Part shown: piece after piece, positions 1-10,955 of the stretch
Numbering within the stretch: the stretch's first letter is position 1
Layout of the letters: every line of letters begins with the position of its first letter
Source of the DNA: Siphonodentalium dalli
Taxonomy: Eukaryota; Mollusca; Scaphopoda; Gadilida; Siphonodentaliidae
Reading direction: 5' to 3'
Length of the DNA stretch: 64,000 bases
Assembly (NCBI GenBank): GCA_032622095.1
Contig: CP136063.1
Coordinates: forward strand, 87,893,980 to 87,957,979
Notes under the pieces: model-generated
The model's input: the letters and a program-made list of their open reading frames with translations, nothing else
What the model was told of the DNA's origin: nothing
Databases searched by the model: none
Made by a program: the position numbers and the translations under genes

Positions 1-434
1 CGAATTAACACTCGCAAATTAATATTTCCTTGGCTTCGGGGGTAAAAAATATTTTATTCGAGTCGAGGAACCCACCCATCAAAGCTACATGTAGGAGTGA
101 TCAGATATCGATGTTTGAAATCTATTATTTTAATTTCAAGTGGCCCAGTAAACTGTCGACAAGAAGAACTTATCTGACCAGATAGCGGATGAAGATCGAT
201 AACTCTAAAATCCAGTGGCTTTTTTGTGTCAGATATTTGACAACTGGCAAATTTCGTTGAACAAAACGTTGATAAATAACAGGTTTTGGGCAATTGTATA
301 CTATAGCTGACTGTGGTTAGCTTTATTTTTGGGCAATTAATCGATTCTGATAACAGAAGTGGCATTTAAAAAAAATTTGTTGTTGTTGGAATCTGATGAT
401 ATGGGAACCGTCGAATCGGATTGAGTACCTTTAA
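1..434 (-). repeat. TTAA-ended dispersed repeat, family B, copy 1 (cut by window edge)
   Basis: The window opens inside a roughly 450 bp dispersed repeat that recurs at 4090, 7445, 9715, 18768, 22602, 44367, 56138 and 63115. Full copies begin TTAAAGATGCAT.ATCCGAATT and end ATCCGATT..GTACCTTTAA, so the termini are imperfect inverted repeats beginning TTAAAG with an apparent TTAA target. The 103-codon minus-strand frame at 54-365 recurs as broken frames in other copies and is taken as a shadow. I infer a non-autonomous, piggyBac-like or other TTAA-targeting element; no transposase is present. Confidence 0.75.
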
Positions 435-969
435 TATAGGAATAGCAGTTGGAAAAGCTACATCGGCACACTCACTTCAACACCATTAATCTGAGCTAAT
501 TCTATCAAATGACATCATTCTAAATCTATTACACGGAGAAACCTAAAAGGTTACACCATTATTTTCTGTATCATGACTAGATCTCTTGAAAGGGACAGAT
601 TAAAATATCCATATTATATGTATGAATGAATATTATTAACAGCAAAAGAGAGGGTCAAAGTGAAACATGAAAATAGATAGCTTTCCCAACTGTTCAACTA
701 AATGAAGAGGTTTAAAGCCTGAAATGAGGATTAAAACCTTGACCGAGGTTCTTTAAGGATCAGTTAGTTACCAGACATGGCAGGACCCCCCCCCCCCATT
801 TATAGTGTAACATGTGTTACTCTGCAATATTAGCATTGATGTTGCCCTTGTTTGTTGATTAGTGTTAAGAGTATTTACCAAAATGTCACGATCTTGAAGA
901 ACTTCAATCAAGGTTTTAATCATCGATTCAGTTTTTAGACCTCTTTTTTGGTTTTCCTTGACCTGTTGT
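435..969. other. Non-coding stretch with a C12 run
   Basis: No gene is recognised. There is a 12-base C run at 786-797. A 72-codon minus-strand frame (768-986) has a polar, helix-like stretch rich in Q, K and E but matches no family I know and abuts the LINE relic, so it is not called. Confidence 0.4.
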
Positions 970-1740
970 ATGCTGTCAGTGTACAACTGCTCTGAATGTT
1001 CACTGACAGATGGATGTCTTCATACATTCCATTGGAGTCAGGTGTTCCCCAGGGCTTTGTGTTAGGACCCCTCCTGTTCCTTGTACATGCTAATCACCTA
1101 CCAAACTGCATCAAATCCCAAATACGACTCTTCGCAGATGACTGTCTCATTTACCATAACATATCACAAAGCAGGAAGACCACATGATCCTTCAAAATGA
1201 CCAAATTCGCTCGAATAATGGGCAAGTACATGGGGATTGCATTTTAATGCTTCAAAAAGCTAAATCAGGAGCATTCGGAACAAATCATTGCACAAGTACC
1301 AACTGAACTACGACATCCTTCATAATGATACCCAATATCTCGCACTATAACCGTCACCGACAATTTATCATGGTCAGAAAGAAAATAATAAAAACAGCTA
1401 CATATAACTGCACTCTGGGGCTCCTTCGCAGGAATATTCGACACATGCCGCAGATGTGCCAGAAAATAGCCTTACATCACCCAAGTCGGACAGATACTAG
1501 AATAGTGAGCTGTAGTTTCGGACCCACATGAACAGAAAAACATAATGATAACAGAATAGAAAAAGTACAACAACCGGAAACCAGATTCATCAAAAACAAC
1601 TACAAGCTTTTCTGCAACAGACATGATAAATGAACTGAAATTACCATCGCTCCAAGAATGACGTCAAGAGATAAAGCTGACCCTATAAGATAGTGAAGGT
1701 CCGTGAGAGACCGATCAGGCTATTATAGATTAACCGGTGG
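970..1740 (+). mobile_element. Decayed non-LTR retrotransposon (LINE) ORF2 fragment, reverse transcriptase to C-terminal part
   Basis: At 996-1187 the translation contains the reverse-transcriptase block SGVPQG.VLGPLLFL followed by a leucine/proline linker and RLFADDCLIY, which carries the catalytic FADD box (the usual YADD/FADD of LINE polymerases). At 1325-1531 a second frame has TLGLLRRNIRHMPQMCQKIA, and shortly after comes a DPHEQKN segment. These are the standard post-RT 'thumb' motifs of Jockey/CR1-like LINEs (family knowledge). The pieces sit in different frames with many stops, and the 5' two thirds (endonuclease and RT blocks 1-4) are missing, so this is a 5'-truncated, dead copy. 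The exact clade is not resolved. Confidence 0.85.
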
Positions 1741-1856
1741 GTTCACCCAGACCTGATATATATCTAGTTATTTATCCACTCTCAATGTGTGATGACCATT
1801 GAATGGAACAAAGTTAATGACTGTTGTGTGCATCAATGATCCAGAGGAATTCAGTC

Positions 1857-1920
1857 TTAACTCATTGAGTGCCAGGTCTCCAGAGGGAACCGATATCTGT
1901 GCGCCAGGTCTCCTGGGAAT
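1857..1920 (+). repeat. Left end of TTAA element, family G (relic)
   Basis: Begins TTAACTCATTGAGTGCC and continues for about 60 bases like the complete copy at 3154-3277, then diverges. The right end is missing, so it is a truncated copy. Confidence 0.6.
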
Positions 1921-2898
1921 AAAGAACAGTATTCACACTAACTATATATTTAGTTTGACTATTCAATATTGGACAGAATCGAATTGACAGCAGACATTGC
2001 TAGTATAGGCCCTATCCATGACCTGCTTTTAAACTCCATGTCCGGTACTCGGGGTCATCATATGTCGGTGTGACTAAACAAATTTTCTGAATGGGATGAC
2101 GTTTACAATGAACACTCTCCGAGAAAAGCAGATTATTAAATTGAAAACTATTTGGAATTGTATTGTTTCGTTCTTTTTGACCTATAATAGTCGCACTTTC
2201 CGCGGTGGGACGTACTTCCAGTTCGTACTGTATCTAGGTGACAATGCCACATATTGGTACATCGGATTAACCCGGTGACGATTATATCCGATTCAGCGCA
2301 TCGACCCCCCATACCAAATTTCAGTTCGATATCGTAAACAATGTAAGAGCAATATACTGACAATTTTTTTCTATAGTAAATTCTCATTGTAATTTGGTGA
2401 ACCCCTTAAGGTACAGAGTTTGATTGACATATTGTGTACGTTGTTGACATCAGCGTTCCTGTGTCGTTTGGTGTCAAACCAAGTTTACGATGGATCAGGG
2501 CATGCCCCACTTGATAGGAATCAACCTTTACGCAATTAAAATCGGTTTCCAATTAACAGATATGTACGCTGTATGCGTTGACCTCTTAGAGAGTTTGAAC
2601 TCTGCAAGTCTTAGTCACACCCACAGATCACATCAATTTTCACCACCTGTTTCATACGACTGTATCTCCTAAACGCCTCGACATGCGGAGCTGCCTGATG
2701 TGTCATTTGAACGGTGACATGCTGGGCTATACCATGATGTACAAGTTGAATCTGCGCATGCGCGTATATACAGACCCTCCCCTTGAAAATTAAACAAACG
2801 CTTCTCCCAAAATGTGACTTGTTGTATGCAGGGTTCTAATCATGTGCAAACAGATTGAAATTGTGAGATTAGATCAGAAGGCAGAATGTTACAAACGG
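1921..2898. other. No recognisable gene or repeat
   Basis: AT-rich sequence with only short frames (up to 79 codons, none with a known motif). I see no RNA gene, tandem array or inverted repeat of note. Confidence 0.4.
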
Positions 2899-2990
2899 TG
2901 TGTGTTGGGCGACGAGTTATCTCGTCGCCGGCGCTCAGATGGTGTCTTTCAGGCAACGAGATATCTCGTCGCTGGCACTCAATGAGTTAA
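2899..2990 (+). repeat. Family G element, right half (relic)
   Basis: Matches the inner and right parts of the complete copy at 3154-3277, including the GGCGACGAG/CTCGTCGCC palindrome, and ends GGCACTCAATGAGTTAA. The left inverted repeat is absent. Confidence 0.65.
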
Positions 2991-3149
2991 GGAGGCATTT
3001 TCTATGAAAAATTCAAATTAAGGTATATGCTGTGAAATTAGTGTCAACTTGAAGAGCACAGCAAATATATAAGATATCTGTTTACAGAATTGACAATTTC
3101 CAACTCAGCCCGGAGTTGTGCCCGATTGAATACCCCAAAACTGTAAGCC

Positions 3150-3281
3150 TTAACTCATTGAGTGCCAGGTCTCCAGAGGGACGGATATCTGTGTGTTGGG
3201 CGACGAGTTATCTCGTCGCCGGCGCTCAGATGGTGTCTTTCGTGCGACGAGATATCTCATCGCCGGCACTCAATGAGTTAA
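3150..3281 (+). mobile_element. Complete short TTAA-flanked MITE (family G)
   Basis: Body 3154-3277 (124 bp) is flanked by TTAA on both sides (3150-3153, 3278-3281). Terminal inverted repeats read CTCATTGAGTGCC and GGCACTCAATGAG. Inside are two further near-palindromes built on GCGACGAG..ATCTCGTCGC. TTAA duplication is the hallmark of piggyBac-type transposition (established); assignment to that superfamily is inferred from the target site only. The 108-codon frame across it (3116-3442) is probably fortuitous. Confidence 0.75.
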
Positions 3282-3969
3282 GAGCACACCGCAAGATCGC
3301 TGTTCCTGGAGAAATTCATCCGTCGCAGCCTCCAGGAATAACAATCACATTCACAGACACCCTCAACCCAGTGTGCCTAACTTGCCCAAAGGCTAGCATT
3401 GGCCTCCGCACAGAGACATTTAACATTTATGACGCCCTCTAACCCATTTCCATAACATTAGGCCACACTACATCACCTGACTACAAATACAATTTACATC
3501 CCTTGTCTGTCACTCTGTGCGATCTGAAATTTTAGTATTATTGAAATTTATTGTAAAAATTAGACGCTACATATTAATAGCTTACAATATAATATATAAA
3601 TAGAAATATAATACTCACAAATTATACATGTAGAATCAACGTCGATGGCAATGGATCATAAATCATCATAAATAATCAATATTAAATTACAGGTGTTGTC
3701 GATAAGTCTTGTTGTTTCGGTCTGAGCTGCGGGACTTCGATCGGCCTATTTATGTATAGGTATAGCACTATTTTTTCAATTTCAATAAGTTTTATTCACA
3801 ATGCTATATACTAACCAAACACTGTTTCTTTCAAAACGGTAATCGTTGGATTGTCGAGATCTTCATTTGCATCTTGATTGTCAATTTGATATGCAGCCAT
3901 TGCTGGTTGCTTATTAGACAGCTAAATACATGGATATTTCGCGACTTCAATTTCTTTTTACACCCCGGA
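3282..3969. other. No recognisable gene
   Basis: AT-rich, with several runs of alternating A/T. No frame of interest, no repeat noticed. Confidence 0.35.
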
Positions 3970-4345
3970 TATTCAACTTCTACTCTGAAATCGAAAGTAG
4001 TCTAGTGGAAGTAAAAAGGCTAAGACTGGGAAGTATGATTTTTTTTTATCGGACACTGAACGTATCCGTAATAAGTTGTCTGTGACCGTTTAAAGGTACT
4101 CAATCCGATTCGATGGTCCCCATATAATCAGATTACAACAACAAACAAATTTTAAAATACCGATTCAGCTGTCAGAATCGATTAATTGCACAAAAATAAT
4201 GTTAACATTAGGTCAATGTACAGGATACATACAATTCCATTATTTCTAACCATTTCCCGATTAATCTGTCAACAAGCCCATTATCTAGCATTATGCCTTA
4301 ACAATTTAGTTAGTCTACTGGAGCAACCTCTGTTATAATAAATGA
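3970..4345 (+). repeat. Dispersed repeat with partial family B copy
   Basis: 3970-4220 matches 9598-9860 closely, starting CTTCTACTCTGAAA and running into a family B left end (TTTAAAGGTAC) at 4090. From about 4204 to 4345 the sequence is related in inverted orientation to 6845-6985 (shared GTCTACTGGAGCAAC), so the LINE relic between them lies inside an inverted pair. Truncated, non-coding. Confidence 0.55.
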
Positions 4346-5000
4346 CAAACAGTCACTGTGCCAGACTTGGATATTTTAGGTGTTGTGAGAGTAACAGATC
4401 ATATGAGTTGATAGACATGTAAATATTTCACTGATTGGCTTGATGCACTGATGAACAGTGTGATGACAGTTATATTCTAGCCATTGGTAGTCCCATTAAT
4501 GTTTGAGACAGTTGCTCGCTCTTTTTCCTTGCACGCAATGATCTTGGCTTTAGTTATATCAAGGCAAATTTATTTATTTCAGTTTTCATTTCTCGAATCT
4601 ACTTTCCGAAGGGTGTCGAGAAGGATTTTTTTTCAATCCACCGCCCCATATGCAACATAGCCCAATGTCATCTCTACTAAGGTCCATATGAGGTCCCAGT
4701 AACATACATATGGTGTTTTTGCAGTTATAAATTCTTATACTATGTTTTAAACTGTTACAAATGTCATATAAGGGCACAAAAGGTCTTTAGTAACAAATTT
4801 GCATGAGGGTGTAAAAAACGTGCCCCCCCCCCTCAGGCCACCCACCACCCCGGCATACATTCCTGCAAATTTGTTACTACCCCCTGTCCGGAATGTACTA
4901 TAAAGGCTATTATTCTCCATGGAAGTGGAATTCAATCTTTAAAAAAAATATATTAAAACAATATATATATCAAAATGTTTCAATGACCAAATGTGTTTGA
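4346..5000. other. Non-coding; contains dispersed repeat T at about 4785-4905
   Basis: The segment around 4790-4890 (GGGTGTAAAAA, a C-rich patch, then GGCATACATTCCTGC and ACCCCCTGTCCGGA) recurs in the same orientation at about 7135-7275. Otherwise nothing is recognised; the minus-strand frames of 62-63 codons here follow the low-complexity patch. Confidence 0.45.
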
Positions 5001-5049
5001 TGCGCACAAAGGGGCCGCCGCTAAATGAAGGCTCTGTCTCAGATCAAAA

Positions 5050-6826
5050 TGTTTGCTAAGTCCCACAAAGGGGGCCACAGGTATCTCCGATGCTGAACTC
5101 AATACTTCTAATCACATGCCCGTGACGTGCTTCATCGCAATACCTGTTTGTCAAATAACGTCTCCGACATTTGATAAACTGTCATTTAACTGGGATAAAA
5201 TAGACATTAACGCTTACCAATCTGCACTAGAATAATACTTGTCATGTAACACACTATGTCCAGTTGTAAGCAAAACTCAACTGCAAAACATGTATGTGGA
5301 TATCGTTGATGCTGTTACCTATGCTGCTTTCGCTTCTTCTCCTATAGGATGTCAAATCACAAATCTAGAAAATCATTCTGGAACGACGAACTACGGATAC
5401 TCCATGGCTGTCTGAAAGTCAAACGGTCCGAATGGATAGCTGATGGTAAACCACACGCGTGTGAGGTGGCTTCCTATATATGTCGATTATAAAGACGCAA
5501 AACGTAAATTCAGCGAACCGTATCAGAGATCAGGAAAAGCATGAAAAACTTTAGTTTTACTCAAACAACGATCGCACTAGTTTTTGGAAAACGCTGAAAT
5601 CAAATTCCACTTCGCACACGTGTGTGGTCTCAGTATATAATGTGATGGAGTTCAATGGCGAAACCCTCCGAGACCCAGATGATATTGTTCCAAAATGACC
5701 AAAATGACCAGCGTATATGAGGAAATCTTATTTCTCTATTTCTGGCAGGGACATTGTTAAACAATGCACACCAACGACGATGGCTTCCCTTTTAAAATCT
5801 ATCGTCCTTCCAAAAAGCCTATTTGGATGTGAGATTATGCCTCTCTCTTCAGGCTCGAATACATATCACATGGAAAAGGCTTATCGCACATGCTTAAAAC
5901 ACATCCAAGGACTTCCGACGCGTACGCCTACGAACATTGCTATGAGTTTACTGGGACTCATGCCACTCGAAAGAGAAATTCAAATTAAGAAACTCGTCTT
6001 CCTATAGCTGATCTCATACATCTTCCACAAAATCACCAGGTGCCACTCAGGATATTCATCTTTAAATTTTATCAATGTACAATCTTTAGTCACCATATCA
6101 GCGGTTATGTTGCAGGTGTCACCGGCTCCACCAGTATGACCTCTACAATTTCTTGGAATCATTCATGGAGACCGGTGAATTTCCATCAAAGCATACTTGG
6201 AAAGAACTTTGTAACTCAACCATACAGCGTCACTATATATCAGAATGGGATCGCAAAGTTACTTCCGACTCATCACTGGAAATATTCCGTTTAACACACC
6301 GCCAACCACTCTCAGTCTGGAGCATCCCGGACACTAAAGTCCCTCTCCTTACTTCTGAACAGAACGACGTTTGACAACAATCGCACATGTTGTGCTTGTA
6401 CTAACTCATTTAGTAACGAATTACTGCACGCCATGCGACACTGCACAGACGACCGTTTGCTTGCGATCAGGAATGCCTATTTGGAGCATATAGCTAACCG
6501 ATTCGGTGTGGCTACATTTCTGCACTTGGACTCGAGTGATGAATGTTCACTACTCGCCTTCCTCCTTGGAAGCGACTGATTGAATCCACCCGACGTCATA
6601 ACAAAGAACCTAGACCAAATCATCCTGGATTCTGCCTGTTTTATCTTTGTTATGTGCCAACTGATCGATCGTGTACATACTTAGACATCAACACCAAGGA
6701 AGAAAATCTGTATTATTCCACATCACCACTTTGTACGAAACCATTATTCGTATTGTATTATGTATATAATATCTTCTTCAGCAATGGGGGTATTAAATAA
6801 ATATATATAGGCTCCCAAAGGGAGCC
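5050..6826 (+). mobile_element. Second decayed LINE: endonuclease tail, internal deletion, and C-terminal domain
   Basis: Frames in order: 5053-5235 contains SNHMPVTC, the SDH-type end motif of an apurinic-like endonuclease; 5370-5460 reads as the post-endonuclease linker; 5717-6007 has ..SLLKSIVLPKSLFGCE.. and ..LKHIQGLPTRTP.., the C-terminal region after the polymerase; about 6153-6580 ends with a CCAC..H....C zinc-knuckle-like motif and a stop. The polymerase core (FADD box) is missing between about 5600 and 5717, and there are several frameshifts. The 3' end is AT-rich and closes with a small hairpin, GGCTCCC/GGGAGCC, at 6810-6826. It is a dead, internally deleted copy. The motif order is that of ORF2 in CR1/Jockey-like elements; the clade is uncertain. 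Confidence 0.75.
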
Positions 6827-7127
6827 TGTTTCAGCTAGTTTAGTATAATAGAAGTAAGTTGCTCCAGTAGACTAATATAAGTGGTATGGAATATGTTAGA
6901 TAATGGGCTGGTTAACAGACTAATCAGGAAATAGTTAGAAATTATGAAATGTTGTGTATTCTGCACAATGACCTAGGTTTACAGATGATCAGCAATTTAT
7001 AAAACTTGTTTTTTAATTAAAACAGCTTCTGAAACAGGTTAAACTGTTATTTGAACTAACTGAAATAAATCCCACGAGTCACATGAGTGATATCAGTAGA
7101 GTTTTATGCGATTTTAGACCAATTTTA
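6827..7127. other. Inverted partner of 4204-4345, otherwise empty
   Basis: About 6845-6985 carries GTTGCTCCAGTAGAC and flanking bases that read as the reverse complement of 4204-4345. No gene is seen. Confidence 0.4.
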
Positions 7128-7460
7128 GTGAAATTAGGGGGGTGGGTGTAAAAAAAATTGGGACTAAAATTTTTTTTTGCAGGTTTGGGGGGATGGTGGG
7201 TCCCCGAAAATTCCAGATACAAAAAAACGGCATACCTTCCTGCAAATTATTTACTACTCCCCCCTGGTCCGGATCAAAATTAAATACAGGACACACATTG
7301 GTACCTCGACAAAAACAACATGTTCCCAGTTTATTCGACCGGATCAGTTAATAATACAATGTTTTGGAGCTTCCTCTTTCAAATGGTATATACCATGGAA
7401 AATGTTGTATATAATGTGATCTGGTGATTCGAAAATTAAGTGGGCCTTTAAAGCTCTGAG
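7128..7460 (-). repeat. Repeat T copy 2 followed by partial family C copy
   Basis: 7135-7275 matches 4790-4890. From about 7325 to 7460 the minus strand reads as the start of family C: TTTAAAGGCCCACTTAATTTTCG, with ACCATTTGAAAGAGGAAGC further in, as in the full copy at 19311-19787. Short frames here (60-80 codons) lie entirely in the repeats and are not genes. Confidence 0.6.
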
Positions 7461-7745
7461 TGATCAGATATCGATTTTGTTTTATTTCTCGAGATGTGTA
7501 ATAATATGTGGCCCAGAACACGTGGTCAAACGGAGGGTCTCGGACAAAATTGCGGATGAAGATGGATAACTCTAAAATCAAGTGGTAATACGGTCAAATT
7601 TAGTGATAATTTACTGATAATACGGCCATATTGTGTTGAACAAAATGTTGATAAATTACAAGTTTTGGAAAATTTTATACCACAGTTGGTTATCATTATT
7701 TTGTTGCAATAAATCGATTCTGATAACTAAAGCGTAATTTGAATA
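7445..7745 (-). repeat. Partial family B copy 3, fused to family C
   Basis: Shares GATCAGATATCGAT, GCGGATGAAGATGGATAAC and AATCGATTCTGATAAC in the same order as copies 1, 5, 6 and 8. The left terminus is replaced by family C, joined at a shared CTTTAAAG. The right terminus is lost. Confidence 0.65.
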
Positions 7746-8595
7746 AATGTTGATATCCCAATAATGATATCCCAAGAACTATATTAAATTGCTAATATAA
7801 AACATAACACCTAAGTCTAAGCATGAAAGTATATAGGGCTGAGAAATCGTCAACTTTGGAGAACGCATCTTATCCAATAAAAGCGTCATTTCACGCACAG
7901 AAGTGACGTCGCGGTGCTAAATTTAGAGGGGATTTGGTACCCTATATATATAAACCTATACCGATTTTCCATACGAGCAATTATATATCAACGAAAACGT
8001 ATTTAAATCATATATTATATAGGACATGACTGAAAGCAATTGAGCCGCATTAATACTTAATTCCATCGGAATTTTTTCAATAATAGTTAGTTATATTCGG
8101 TGAATGCCCAATTTTCAAGTGCTTTTCCTGAAAGTGGGACTGTGTGGAGTTCCAACGTGCCCCAAATTGGATAGAGGTCTTTTATAGTATACGATCTTGG
8201 AAATGCACTATTGGTTATTCTTCAAACTCATATATGCCCCAAACGAATGGGTCCATTGGCATAAGTTAGTCCTTCTACGACCTATGTTTTCATCATGAAC
8301 CTTTTTGTAACCTGAAAATCGCCAAACAATGCGCTTTTATTCATTGAATTTCTACTACACCATTCACAAATTATTAAGAAATTTTGGTGTTGTTGGTAAA
8401 CCCAAAAGTGATTTCTATAAATAATTGGAAAATGAACGTGCTGATTTATTTTTTAACAAGATAGATTGGGTGTTCCAATATGCCCCGCTCTCCCTATTAT
8501 ATAAGTAGACTATAATAGCTAATACAGACCCCAGATCTGCCCAGATTGAAAGTTTCAGTGGAAAAGTTTGTATCTCTGACCATTGATAACTCTGA
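7746..8595. other. No recognisable gene
   Basis: AT-rich. The only sites noticed are a CRE-like GTGACGTC near 7907 and some alternating AT. Frames are short and overlap on both strands. Confidence 0.35.
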
Positions 8596-8599
8596 ATAC

Positions 8600-8710
8600 A
8601 TGAATTGTTTTTGCATCGCATCGCACCCTCCCAAATACGATGCATTGCATCGTGAACTTTAAAACGCGATGCATCGTAATCGCGATGAATCGTTGCAGCC
8701 CTATATATAA
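8600..8710. repeat. hAT-like transposon end (possible)
   Basis: The stretch is dense in CGATGCAT / GCATCG half-palindromes and ends CGTTGCAGCCCTA. Read from the right this is TAGGGCTGCAACG, which resembles the terminal repeat of several metazoan hAT elements. No partner terminus or 8 bp duplication was found nearby, so only a solo end can be claimed. Confidence 0.35.
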
Positions 8711-8879
8711 ATGCGCAAATTCAAAGTGCGCGAATTTAAAACTGAGCGAAAAGTTGTACTGCACGAATTTAAATACGAGTAAGTATAGTTCGCTTTTGAT
8801 AGCTTCCAGTCGCCGGAGCCGAAGTAACTCCGACGGAAAGTCAATTATCCCTTTCAAGACGGGAGCTGCGCTGGTGCAG

Positions 8880-9052
8880 CGTTAACGATCCTGCGCCAGT
8901 GCATTCTTTTATATATGCGAGTCTCCCATCGCACATATAAGAGAACGCGCCAGTTGGCTTACAAGGTCAAGTAAATACTGTTAGGCCAATGTATTCTCTT
9001 ATATATACGAGGCTCCCTATGGGAGACTCGCATACATTTAAGAGAATGGGGG
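8880..9052. repeat. Two degenerate copies of a 69 bp palindrome (family D relics)
   Basis: About 8890-8958 and 8980-9045 each read CCA.TG.ATTCTCTTATATA, then a C/G-rich centre (CTCCCATCG, CTCCCTATGGGAG), then the reverse complement. They match the two perfect 69 bp palindromes inside the TTAA element at 50958-51350 but have accumulated mismatches. An older copy of that element probably stood here. Confidence 0.65.
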
Positions 9053-9479
9053 ACCGTCGGAAAAAGCGGACGTTCGAAATAATGGGCCTTCGAAATAGCA
9101 GGGATTCGGAATAACGGACATTCGGAATAGCGAACTGTACTCCGTATATGTTCGAGTCACAGGCCCCTGAGGAAAATGACTTAAATACCAATATAGACTG
9201 CATTGTATATAGTCAATATTGTTATTTTAGTAAATTTCCCTAGAGGCCTATGCATATTTCTATAAATATCTACTATATATCTAGAACCATCAATTGATAC
9301 GGTATCTTAAAATAGATTTATTCCGTGCTATATATATATAACGGCCTAGCCGCCCTCGGCTATATATAATTATACAAACGACTTCTATGAGTCTCCTACA
9401 TTCTCTTATTATCATGATTATATAGACTCTTACAACTTTCTGGTTTTGTATCTTGTCTCATTTTCTAACGAAAAGACCA
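9053..9479. other. No recognisable gene
   Basis: Contains a few CGGAATA/CGAAATA repeats near 9070-9130 and AT-rich palindromic patches. Nothing coding is seen. Confidence 0.35.
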
Positions 9480-9960
9480 TCTTAAAGACCAACTTAATTT
9501 TCGAAATATATGCCATATTATATACCATTTGAAAGAGGAAGCTCCAAACATTGTATTATCAACTTATCGGGTGTAATAAACTGTGAACTTATGTTTCACC
9601 TTCTACTCTGAAAACGAAAGTAGTCTAGTAGAAATAAAAAGGCTATAAGACTAGGAAGTGGGATTTTTTTTATCGGAGACTGAACGTATCCGTAATAAAT
9701 CTGTCTGTGACTGTTTAAAGGTACCGATACTCAATCCGATTCGATGGTCCCTTATAATCAGATTCCAACAACAACAATTTTTTTTGAAATGCCGCTTCAG
9801 TTATCAGAATTCGATAAATTGCCCAAAACTAATGCTAACCACAGTCAACTATAGTATAAAATTGCCCAAAACCTGTTATTTATCAACATTTTGTTCAACG
9901 AAATTTTGCTGGTTTGTCAAATAGGCCTATCTGACAAACATAAAAACCCACTTGTTTGTT
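9480..9960 (+). repeat. Family C left end and family B copy 4
   Basis: 9480-9600 has TTAAAGACCAACTTAATTTTCG and ATTTGAAAGAGGAAGC (family C). 9598-9714 matches 3970-4089, and from TTTAAAGGTAC at 9714 a family B copy runs to about 9950, truncated. The 88-codon frame 9658-9924 lies entirely in this repeat and is not a gene. Confidence 0.65.
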
Positions 9961-10080
9961 TGTCAGATAAATATTGTGCAGTTAATTCTGACATGACTCT
10001 AACCATTTTCCCAAAAAGTCCACCCTATGAGAAACTCCAGACCAGCTTAATCTCTGATGTGGGTATTTCTTATAGTTTAA

Positions 10081-10350
10081 TGGCACTTAAGTGCAAATGA
10101 GTTGTACTTAAGTGCAAATACCACATAATTGTGAATTCGGCGAGGAATTGGACTTTAGTGCAAATAGACGAAAATATAAGTATTTGTACTTTTAAAAGTG
10201 TAATTCATTTGCACATAAGTACAATTCCTCGCCGAATTCACAATTATGTGGTAGGCATATTTGCACTTAAGTACAAATAATTGTAGGCCTACTTTTAAAG
10301 TGCAAATATTTGCACTTAAGTTCAAATAAATCGAAAATGTGAAAACGGCT
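10081..10350. repeat. CACTTAAGTG palindrome cluster with a 32 bp perfect inverted repeat
   Basis: Five or more copies of GCACTTAAGTGCAAAT or close variants lie between 10083 and 10325. Arms 10119-10150 and 10222-10253 are 32 bp exact reverse complements (TACCACATAATTGTG...), with a 71 bp spacer. A related CGCTTAAGCG cluster lies at 55390-55510. No target duplication was recognised; this may be a foldback element or a small palindromic satellite. Confidence 0.75.
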
Positions 10351-10402
10351 TCCATAGTTCACAACCGAACAAAAAAACATAAGTACGGTAATTATTTCGG
10401 AG

Positions 10403-10955
10403 TGGCTAAAGAGCGGTATACCGCTCTTTAGCACTGATGGCTAAAGAACGGTATACCGCTCTTTAGCGATGAGGGCTAAAGAGCGGTATAATACGCTCTT
10501 TATTGCCGGACACTAAATATCGAGCAGTATACGGATGACAATTAGACCGTTCTTTATCGCACCAGGACCATGTATAGCTAAATAGCGGTATATATATACC
10601 GGTGTACACCACTCTTGAGTGTATATATGGCAGGTAAACCGTTCTTTGGCGTTTGTCACTAAATAGCAGTATACCGTTCTTTAGCGCCAACGCTGAAGAG
10701 CGGTATACCGTTCCTTAGCACAAACCGCTAAAGAGCGCATACCGTTCTTTAGCGTATCAGGCCCATATAGCTAAAGAGTGGTATAGGCCTACCACTCTTT
10801 AGCGTTTGGTACTAAATGGCGGTATACCGCTCTTTAGCACCAAACGCTAAAGAGCGGGATATCGTTCTTTAGCGTGTCAGGTCCATATAGCTAAAGAGCG
10901 GTATACCGCTCTTTAGCGTTTGGTACTAAAGAGGTGTATTTTACCGCTATTTAGC
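10403..10955. repeat. Array of about 13 self-palindromic 26-28 bp units
   Basis: The unit is GCTAAAGAGCGGTA followed directly by its own reverse complement. Perfect or near-perfect copies start at 10405, 10440, 10691, 10727, 10811, 10839 and 10888, with degenerate copies between. Spacers are short; a higher-order unit marked by CAGG.CCATATAGCTAAAG recurs at about 10760 and 10878 (118 bp apart). Each unit could form a hairpin in single-stranded DNA or RNA. It is not a CRISPR array: spacers are not unique or of constant length. Confidence 0.85.

Noticed and set aside
54-365. Minus-strand frame of 103 codons
   Set aside because: It lies wholly in repeat family B; the same region is broken by stops in other copies (for example 18768-19221), and no domain is visible.
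8600-8710. Complete hAT element
   Set aside because: Only one terminus resembling TAGGGCTGCAACG was seen; no second end or 8 bp duplication.
10403-10955. Regular repeats with spacers reminiscent of a CRISPR array
   Set aside because: Units are full palindromes of varying quality, spacers are short, repeated and unequal, and the genome is eukaryotic.
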